The notes below the pieces were generated by a model, which ran no database searches, was not told the origin of the DNA, and saw nothing but the letters and a program-made list of their open reading frames with translations. Both the position numbers and the translations under genes were made by a program. From Lentzea sp. NEAU-D7 (GTDB taxonomy: Bacteria; Actinomycetota; Actinomycetes; Mycobacteriales; Pseudonocardiaceae), in contig NZ_JAPJDL010000017.1 in NCBI RefSeq assembly GCF_026242055.1, forward strand, positions 156,907 through 220,906: DNA of 64,000 bases. Direction: 5' to 3'. Positions 58,440 to 64,000 of this stretch are shown here, in pieces; within the stretch, counting starts at the first letter, position 1, and the number at the start of each line of letters is the position of its first letter.

Positions 58440-59591
58440 TCATAGTGCTTGAGGCACGACTTCCGGCATTGCTTCCTGGTTCCAGGTCCACCCGCCGTCC
58501 GCTTCCCACCGGCGCTGCAATGCTGCCAGCATCCGACTGATCATCAGATCGGTCACGTGCGAGTAGCCGTCGTCAACATCCTTGCGTTTGTGTCCCAGCC
58601 GTTCCAGGCGCAGCACACGGGGTACGTCGTCTTCGATGAGCCAGGTCTTGTGCGTATGGCGTAGGTCATGGAAGTGCATCTCCTGATTGAGCGGCGCCCA
58701 GCCCAGCTTCTCGTCACCCGCCAGAGCTGGTAGCCACACTCGCTGCCGGAAGTTGGAACGGCGTCGCAGCGCTCCTCTCGCTCCAGGAAATACGAACCGC
58801 GCATCCAGGTTTCGCTCTCGGTGCGCGAGCAGTTCGTCGACGAGGAACGGCGGCAGGTGCACGGACCGAGCACTGGCAGGAGTCTTGGGCGGGCCGACTT
58901 CGAGCTCCCGTCCTCGTACCTCGTGCAGTGCCCCGAACTTCGGGTCCACCTCGATTCTCGGATCGCTCGCGAGGTACGTCCTAATCCACTGCAGCCCAGC
59001 CAGCTCGCCCCACCGCAGCCCGGTGTAGGCGGCCGTAACTGTCAGCAGCCCGTCGTCAGGGTCCATTCGCCCCACGAGCGCATCGACTTCCTCCGTGCTG
59101 GCGTGCGGCCGCTCGGGCGCCTCGTCGAAGGTGATTCGCAGCTTCCGACACGGGTTCAGCGTGAGCAGTCCCTCCTCGACCGCCTCGCCGAGGATCATCG
59201 AGAACAGTACGAGGATGTCCTTGACGCTCTTGTCGGCCAGGTTCTGCCGCAGGGTTTTGTTCACCCATCCCTTCACCTTGATCCTCTCGATGTCACCGAC
59301 AGCCGTGCCGGACCAGCGAGGGAGGATGTGGTTGCGGATGTGCGAGTCATAGGTCGACCACGTCATAGTCGAAACGCTGTGCGCCTCAGACCACACTCGG
59401 ATCCATTCATCGATCGTGGTCCTCGACAAACGCGGATCGGTGAAGCGCTGCCGCCGCTGATCGGACTCCACATCGGCGGCCCGATTCTCCGCCGATGCGA
59501 CCGTCACGAACCCGTTCTCCGAGAAGACCGTTCCGTCGTCAAGACGGTAGCGAACACGGAACGTGTCTCCATGCTTTTCAACCCAGGCCAT
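58440..59591 (-). CDS. int: Tyrosine recombinase (integrase)
   Basis: 383 residues with a complete active site: R193 (TGLRWGE), K236 (GPPKT), H308-x-x-R311 (HDLRHTH), H334 (RLGHKRKDV) and the nucleophile Y343 (DDGYSHV). An N-terminal AP2-like arm-binding region (WVEKHGDTFRVRYRLDDGTVF) and a core-binding domain (TTIDEWIRVWSEAHSVSTMTWSTYDSHI) precede it. The type matches integrases of actinomycete integrative elements and phages. The catalytic residues are all present, so it may be active. Base composition is lower in GC than the genes to the left. Confidence 0.93.
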   Translation of the reverse strand: MAWVEKHGDTFRVRYRLDDGTVFSENGFVTVASAENRAADVESDQRRQRFTDPRLSRTTIDEWIRVWSEAHSVSTMTWSTYDSHIRNHILPRWSGTAVGDIERIKVKGWVNKTLRQNLADKSVKDILVLFSMILGEAVEEGLLTLNPCRKLRITFDEAPERPHASTEEVDALVGRMDPDDGLLTVTAAYTGLRWGELAGLQWIRTYLASDPRIEVDPKFGALHEVRGRELEVGPPKTPASARSVHLPPFLVDELLAHRERNLDARFVFPGARGALRRRSNFRQRVWLPALAGDEKLGWAPLNQEMHFHDLRHTHKTWLIEDDVPRVLRLERLGHKRKDVDDGYSHVTDLMISRMLAALQRRWEADGGWTWNQEAMPEVVPQAL

Positions 59592-59713
59592 CGTTCACCC
59601 TCCATTGAGAACCAAATCTGAGCATCAATCGACGCAACCCGCATGAACGCTCGTTTCAACGAGAAGGGCAAATTAAATGTGTTCTTGACTGGAGGACTTC
59701 CTGGGCCGGCCCC

Positions 59714-60094
59714 TCAACGATGCCTGTATGCCTTCCTGTGAGCACGCAGCCCAATCGATCGAGCTGACGATTCAGAAGCGGCGCTCGCTGGTCGGGCCCC
59801 GTCTGCAGCGATCTGCTCAAGGTTGTCACGGGAGAAGCGCAAGTGCTTGACAAGGAACGTGCACGGCACCAACCGCCGGGCAGTACGCCACCGCAGCCAT
59901 GCCTGCCGCACTTGTAGTAATGCAGCCGCCTGACTAGGGGTGAACAGGATCTGGCCCGCAGCGGGCCGGGTAGGTCGCGCATAGGCAACTGATCGCAGGC
60001 GGCCGGGTCCGACAGGGCGTCCCCGGCGTGCTCCAACTGCCCAGGCGAAGCAGAAGACGAGCATCGCCGACTGGACGCCAGATCTCCTGAGCAC
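59714..60094 (-). CDS. Excisionase-like helix-turn-helix protein
   Basis: 126 residues in the longest frame; the true start is unclear (an internal ATG at 60064 is possible). The core FTPSQAAALLQVRQAWLRWRTARRLVPCTFLVKHLRFSRDNLEQIA matches the MerR-like/excisionase fold (FTPxQAAxLL...HLRFxxxxLE). It lies upstream of int on the same strand, as xis does in actinomycete elements. The N-terminal 40 residues look unlike any domain and may be read-through. A related frame on the same strand is an artefact of overlap. Confidence 0.55.
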   Translation of the reverse strand: MLRRSGVQSAMLVFCFAWAVGARRGRPVGPGRLRSVAYARPTRPAAGQILFTPSQAAALLQVRQAWLRWRTARRLVPCTFLVKHLRFSRDNLEQIAADGARPASAASESSARSIGLRAHRKAYRHR

Positions 60095-60392
60095 AGACGA
60101 GCTTCACGGTCGATGTGAGTCACGGGCATCCTCCCGAAAAAACGACTTGACGCCTCTTAACTCCAACTTACGAGCCCGTTGGGGACACCTCTAGCGATGG
60201 AACCTTCAGATTCACCCATCTGGGATGATCCTTGCTCCTTCGGCATGATCGATGTTCTGCCAGGTGACCTTCCTCGAACCGTCGTCCCTGTCGCGGCACT
60301 TCAGCGGGTGAGGTGACGTCACTCCGCAGGAGGCAGCGCGGGTGATCTCCTACGTTTTGTTACAGGCCACTGCGGAGAATCGCCTCGAGATC

Positions 60393-60449
60393 GAAAAAAG
60401 CGCACGAAAAGCCCGCTAAACTGGACGTTCACCCAGAATCAGCGGGGCT
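60393..60449 (-). terminator. Intrinsic terminator below the tRNA-Pro fragment
   Basis: AGCCCGCT (60410-60417) and AGCGGGGCT (60441-60449) pair with one bulge, with inner CTGG/CCAG. On the minus strand the hairpin is followed by TTTTC and CTTTTTTC (A-rich at 60393-60410). It ends 12 bases from the tRNA fragment and looks like the native terminator of that tRNA gene. Confidence 0.65.
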
Positions 60450-60460
60450 GATTCAGATCA

Positions 60461-60496
60461 TCGGGACGACAAGATTTGAACCTGCGACTTCTTAGC
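60461..60496 (-). repeat. tRNA-Pro 3'-end fragment (attachment-site scar)
   Basis: On the minus strand it reads AAGTCGCAGGTTCAAATC, then TTGTCGTCCCGA. That is the variable loop, T-arm and acceptor 3' strand of a tRNA whose best fit is tRNA-Pro (T-loop TTCAAAT, CGTCCCG acceptor, A73). No 5' half is present nearby. Such 3' fragments mark the distal end of elements inserted in a tRNA gene. Confidence 0.6.
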
Positions 60497-60976
60497 CCAC
60501 AGACTCGCGGACTATGCCCGCAAGGATACCAAGCTGGGAATATTGTCGAGTTGAAAGTAGCAATTTACCGCACGACTGTTCGCGGTTGGCAGATCTAAAT
60601 TTCACCCCCTTGACGCTCGCAAGGGCAGTGTCACTGCGGCAGCCCTGAATCCGATGGTCGAGGTACTTGGCCGGACAAGGAGGTTTTGGAGATGAATGGA
60701 GTGCACGCCTGCCAGCCTCGGTCACCGGCACCGTCACACCTGCTCGTTGCGCAATAGTGCCACCTGATCGATGAACTGATCGTCGCGTCCCCTCGAGCCG
60801 ACAGCGCAGGGCACATCATCGCCAAATAACCCGCCTGCCTGAAGTTCCACCATACCGCAAGTCAAAGCTAGTATCCGTTCTGCGCCAATTCCGCTGCGTC
60901 TCGATCCCAATATCCGAAGGCAGATGGGCACTCGAAGGAAGTCGCCCTACTCGCTCTCCGCTTCCTCAGGCACACT

Positions 60977-61198
60977 ATGCCAATGGCGATTCCAGACATC
61001 CGCATCAGCCGCGTCACAGGCTCGGTAGCCCTGCGCTGGCCCGAGGACGAAGCGTGGTACCGCGTTGACCACGCTGTAGTCAGCGATGACACAGCCCGCA
61101 AGAATCTGGTCACGAGCGACAGGTTCCGAGTCGGTCCAGGAGCCTGGGATGACGTCACGGACGACGATGAGTGGTTTGACCCGAAGGTGAGACTATAA
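60977..61198 (+). CDS. Small hypothetical acidic protein
   Basis: 73 residues: an open frame with protein-like composition (SRVTGSVALRWPEDEAWYRVDHAVVSDDTARKNL, then FRVGPGAWDDVTDDDEWFDP). No ribosome site is clear and no family is recognised. It may be the C-terminal piece of a larger lost gene, given the decayed surroundings. Confidence 0.35.
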   Translation: MPMAIPDIRISRVTGSVALRWPEDEAWYRVDHAVVSDDTARKNLVTSDRFRVGPGAWDDVTDDDEWFDPKVRL

Positions 61199-61344
61199 AA
61201 CGAGCAGTAACTCCCGATCATGGAAGTGCACCTGATGACCGACATGATGTCCGGACTGGAGAACGCCGAGACTCGAAGCCCGCAACCGGTCTGGACGTAC
61301 TGAACGCTTAGCTCGTCGCGCAGCGGTTTAGTCGCGGCAGGGCC

Positions 61345-61650
61345 AGCAGACTAGAGCTGACCGGTGCGGGCGGGATGCTGCAGCAGCTGGCAAAGCGGCT
61401 ACTGGAGTCCGCGCTCGAGGTCGAGATCACTGTTCACCTCAGCTGCGACAAGCACGACCCGGCCAGCCGCGGGACCGCAAACTCGCGCAACGGCACCCGG
61501 TTCATGACCGTGCTCACCGATATTGGCCCGGCCGCAGTCGCCGTGCCGCAAGACCGGGGCGCCAGCTTCCAGCCCAAGACCGCCGCGAAGCGGCAGAGGC
61601 GGCTGGGTGTTGTCGACAAGATGATGATCTCCCTGGGAGCTGGACGATCG
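61345..61650 (+). mobile_element. IS256-family transposase N-terminal fragment
   Basis: The frame encodes ELTGAGGMLQQLAKRLLESALEVEITVHLSCDKHDPASRGTANSRNGTRFMTVLTDIGPAAVAVPQDRGASFQPKTAAKRQRRLGVVDKMMISLGAG. This is the N-terminal region of IS256-type transposases (LLExALExEITxHLGYxKHD, NSRNGxxxKTVLTDxG, PRDRxxSFEPxxVxKRQRRL). The catalytic DDE domain is missing. The sequence passes in frame into a cas3 fragment at about 61651, so one event removed both the rest of the transposase and the cas3 5' part. Confidence 0.85.
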
Positions 61651-62518
61651 TCGGTTGCGGTTAGCTGCGAAAGCTGGGATGCCCCTTTCGTGGTGACTAC
61701 GGCGGTGCAGTTGTTCGGCCGTAAGCCCAGGCAGTCGCGCAAGCTGCGTAGGCTGGCGAACGCGGTAGTCGTGCTGGACGAGGTGCAGGCGTTGCCGTTG
61801 CCGCTGCTAGTGCCGATCCTGGACGCGCTACAGGTGTTGTCGCGGCATTTCGGTACGACGGTGCTGCTGGCGTCGGCGACGCAACCGAGCTTCGACCACC
61901 TGGCTGTGTGAAAGTCGTTGGAGATCCGGCCGCTGGCCGACGACTCGGTGGAGCTGTTCACCCGGCTCAAGCGGGTGCGCTACGAATGGCAGCCGGATCC
62001 ACCCCCGACGCTGGATGACGTCGCGGCGCAGATCTGCGAGGAGCGCCAGGCGCTGGCGATCGTCAACGCCGTTGCCCACGGCCGCAGGCTGTACTCGCTG
62101 GTGGCGGATCGTGGGCCGGACGCCGAGGTGGTGCACCTGTCGACCCGGATGCGCCCTCGGCACCGCAAGCAGGCACTCACCTGTATCCGCACGCTGCTGG
62201 CCGATGGGAAGCCTGTGTTGCTGGTGTCCACTCAGCTGGTAAAGGTGGGCGTGGATGTGGATTTCCCGGTTATGTTCCGCGCGCTGGCGCCTGCGAAGTC
62301 ACTGCAGCAGGCGGCGGGACGCGCCAACCGCGAAGGCCGGCACCTGGCCGGGGACGGGTGGTGGTGGTCGACGCCGAGGACGCGTCGGTGCGGCAGTTCT
62401 ACGTAGCTGGTGTAGGCAAGACGCGCAGATTGTTCGGTGGTGATTGTAGTGCAGCCCGCCGGGCAAGGCTGCTCGACGAGCTGTCTTTGACCGGTAATGG
62501 CGGGCATAGACCTCCGAT
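61651..62518 (+). pseudogene. cas3: Decayed cas3 (CRISPR-associated helicase) fragment
   Basis: The frame reads WDAPFVVTTAVQLFGRKPRQSRKL, RRLANAVVVLDEVQALPLPLLVPILDAL and TTVLLASATQPSFDHL, then an in-frame TGA at 61909-61911. It resumes with EIRPLADDSVELFTRLKRVRYEW and helicase domain 2 (CIRTLLADGKPVLLVSTQLVKVGVDVDFPVMFRALAPAKSLQQAAGRANREG). DEVQ, SATQP, STQLVKVGVDVDF and QxAGRANR are Cas3 motifs II, III, V and VI. About 62355 a one-base shift in a GGT run moves the frame; the true frame continues VVVVDAEDASVRQFYVAGVGKTRRLFGG. The HD nuclease and motif I are gone. No other cas gene or CRISPR array is in the window. IS110 abuts its end. Confidence 0.85.
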
Positions 62519-62529
62519 CTGATTAAGAG

Positions 62530-63760
62530 TCAAGCTGTGGCGCATTCGGACGCTGCGTTTGGTGTGCCGAAGGCTTCAGCTGGGTTGTAGTGCTGGCAGT
62601 GGAAGAGCTGGCCGAGGAAGTGGTTGAACAGATGCCGCAGGGCTGCGCGTGCCGTACGCCGTGTTCTCGTCGGGCGTACGCCATAATCACCAGCTTGCCT
62701 GGTCTGGCCGACCTGTCCGGCGCACGTGTTCTCGGTGAGATCGGCGACGACCGCGACTGGTTCACCGACGCCCGCGCGCTCAAGGCCTACGCCGGTTCCG
62801 CACCGGTCACACGAGCGTCTGGCCGCAGCATCTCGATCACCCGCCGCACGGTGAAGAACGACCGCCTAAACGCCACGGGATTCCTCTGTGCCTTCGCCGC
62901 GATGGCCAAACCCGGCGCGCCCCAAGACCACTACCGAGTCGGGGTGCTGCTGGAACGCTGTGGCGGTGGCGACGCCGAGCTGGTCGACGGCGACGCATTC
63001 GGCGTTGAGGCTGCCGAGCAGCGCGAGGGCCTGGCGGCCGAAGGCGTCCTCGACCGCCGCTGGCTGCCGGAGCTGCTGGGCGCGCAGGGCGTGGCGCAGA
63101 TGTGTTGCGAGCTCGTCGATGCCGCGCTTGCGGCCGGCCCGGCAGCGCGGCGGCCAGCTGCGCCTTGGTGACTCGCGCCGCGGCGGCCGGGGTGGGCGCG
63201 AGTTGCAGAACCGCTCGTGCTTCGGGGCTGGCGAGGTTGGTGACGGTGCCTTTGGTGAACGCGGCCAAGAATCCCGGGTAGTACTCGCGCAGCACCGCGC
63301 GTAGTTCCTGGGTGGCGCGAGTTCGTCGCCAGGTGGCGTCCTGTGTCGCGCGGGAGAGCACCGCGATGGCGCGGGCCAGGTCGCTGTAGGCGGGTAACGG
63401 CCGGTGGGCGTGGGCGTCGGTGCGCAGGATGTTCGCCAGCGTCATCGCGTCGACGTGGTCGGACTTCGGGCGGGCGACGGTGTGCCGCTCGCGGTAGCGC
63501 GACACCGCGTTCGGGTTGATCGCCTAGACCCGCCGGCCGGTCTGGCGCAACGCCGACACGAGCAGCCCGCGTGGAGTCGCGATCGCGACCGGGATCGGGT
63601 CGTCCGCGTTGTCGCCGGCATCGGCGAGCATTGTCGTCAGCTCGGCAAACCCTGTTGTGCTGTCCCCGATGCGGCGTTTGGCGACCAGGCCGCCGTCGGC
63701 GCCGACCAAGGCGCCGTCGTGATGGTCTTCGGCCCAGTCGATCCCGCATAACACCTTCAA
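62530..63760 (-). mobile_element. Inactivated IS110-family transposase gene
   Basis: From TTG 63760: KVLCGIDWAEDHHDGALVGADGG, then a TAG at 63524-63526 where VYAINP is expected, AINPNAVSRYRERHTVARPKSDHVDAMTLANILRTDAHAHRPLP, and a net one-base frameshift near 63140. Then GRKRGIDELATHLRHALRAQQLRQPAAVEDAFGRQALALLGSLNAE runs to QQHPD at 62938. The C-terminal end (LRHLFNHFLGQLFHCQHYNPAEAFG) runs to a stop at 62530-62532. The DEDD Glu is replaced (VAIATPRG instead of VAIExxRG). Repaired length is about 409 residues, typical of IS110. The segment 62677-62937 is inverted inside the gene. Confidence 0.85.
62677..62937 (+). other. Inverted 261-bp segment of the IS110 gene (Transposase_20 domain)
   Basis: Read on the plus strand it encodes YAIITSLPGLADLSGARVLGEIGDDRDWFTDARALKAYAGSAPVTRASGRSISITRRTVKNDRLNATGFLCAFAAMAKPGAPQDHYR, the C-terminal IS110 domain. 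The flanking minus-strand frames stop at HPD (62938) and resume at 62676. Turning the segment round gives HPD-YAIITSLPGL and QDHYR-RPTRTRR in frame, exactly 87 codons. This shows an inversion rather than two separate insertions. Confidence 0.8.
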
Positions 63761-64000
63761 CTCGTGCTTCTCCCTTGACTTCGCTGGTGGGCTGGCCAAT
63801 GACCCTGACGAGAACGCGCGGCGTCCTAATGACGAGGCTCGATGGCCTGGCCTCCGATTGAGCCGTTCGCGATCCCAGCGATCCGTACGGGCACCGGTCT
63901 GAGCAAGAACTCGATCGCTCCCGGCCAAGTAAGGTGTCCTCCGTGCGGACGGGCTCGAACCACGAACGTCATCCTGATCAACAGGGTGGTGGGGGGGGGG
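63761..64000. other. IS110 upstream flank and contig end
   Basis: About 240 bases without a convincing gene. As the 5' non-coding end of an IS110 element it would be where a bridge-type RNA is encoded in related elements; I cannot fold it reliably. The last 20 bases are nearly all G, typical of a low-quality contig end. Confidence 0.45.

Larger units (their letters stand above)
60095..60976. other. Stretch without convincing genes
   Basis: About 880 bases with lower GC and many stops. It holds a terminator-like hairpin and a tRNA 3' fragment (listed separately). A 35-codon open fragment at about 60315-60419 on the plus strand (PQEAARVISYVLLQATAENR and onward) may be the tail of a lost gene. 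Otherwise I see nothing recognisable. Confidence 0.5.

Noticed and set aside
59656..60129. A 157-codon minus-strand frame overlapping the excisionase-like gene
   Set aside because: The helix-turn-helix match is in the other frame. This one is Cys/Ser/Arg-rich and has no domain.
60315..60419. A small plus-strand frame (about 35 codons) with AGGAGG-like sequence
   Set aside because: The AGGAGG lies inside the frame, there is no upstream start, and it is too short to support a gene call. Noted only as a possible remnant.
60868..61245. A 125-codon minus-strand frame opposite the 73-aa hypothetical gene
   Set aside because: Ser/Arg-rich composition without domains. The plus-strand frame has the more protein-like acidic composition.
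62523..62783. Separate small gene at the 3' end of IS110
   Set aside because: In the adjacent frame the same strand encodes the IS110 C terminus (LRHLFNHFLGQLFHC), so it is part of the transposase.
63940..63995. tRNA-like sequence at the right edge (a T-loop GGTTCGAGCC and a TTGATCA loop on the minus strand)
   Set aside because: The T-stem and anticodon stem do not pair, and the sequence is next to a poly-G contig end, so quality is doubtful.

Overview
This is high-GC actinomycete DNA, most likely from the Pseudonocardiaceae (Lentzea, Saccharothrix or Actinosynnema type). The call rests on a complete cvn conservon, an SsgB-type sporulation regulator, an IniB-like protein, an XRE/DUF5753 regulator, an AfsR-type giant regulator, many GTG starts and ATGA/GTGA gene overlaps. 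It is inferred from gene content, not from a phylogenetic marker.

Left third, metabolism (1-24.7 kb). The window opens inside a glutamine-synthetase-like gene divergent from an ethanolamine permease, probably an ethanolamine or polyamine assimilation pair. Next come an IniB-like repeat protein with phased promoter repeats, an epimerase and a 3-hydroxyacyl-CoA dehydrogenase. The four-gene cvn operon follows (sensor kinase, roadblock protein, DUF742 protein, small GTPase), then a secreted beta-propeller protein, an XRE regulator and an NB-ARC fragment. A PucR activator is divergent from a purine-catabolism cluster: HIU hydrolase, three-subunit xanthine dehydrogenase, 8-oxoguanine/guanine deaminase, a second deaminase, an NCS2 purine permease and the XdhC maturation factor. 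A gamma-glutamylcyclotransferase-fold protein and a ceramidase-like protein follow.

Middle third, signalling and transport (24.8-48 kb). It holds an ABC exporter with a LuxR/histidine-kinase pair, a LysR/SDR divergent pair, a TetR/heme-monooxygenase divergent pair and a DUF305/LVIVD secreted pair. A five-gene operon encodes a PotABCD/Fbp-type importer plus LtrA. Then come HAD, glycosyltransferase and PPOX genes, a vWA protein with an unknown partner, a 961-aa AfsR-type regulator, an XRE-TPR regulator and a 59-aa secreted peptide gene.

Defence-like island and tRNAs (48-58.3 kb). A compact minus-strand operon encodes a TIR protein, a MinD-like ATPase carrying a second TIR-like domain, a basic 200-aa protein and a 1053-aa protein with an AAA module plus a HerA/FtsK-like module. 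It starts right after the terminator of a five-gene tRNA array and converges on another TIR-like gene. I know of no named system with this composition and consider it the best candidate for something new. SsgB, an ECF sigma/anti-sigma pair and a PGPGW membrane protein follow.

Right end, mobile-element graveyard (58.3-64 kb). tRNA-Val(CAC) is followed by an integrase and an excisionase-like gene. Beyond them lie a tRNA-Pro 3' fragment with its own terminator (an attachment scar), an IS256 fragment joined in frame to a decayed cas3, and an IS110 transposase gene with a nonsense codon, a frameshift and a 261-bp internal inversion. The window ends in a poly-G tract typical of a contig end.
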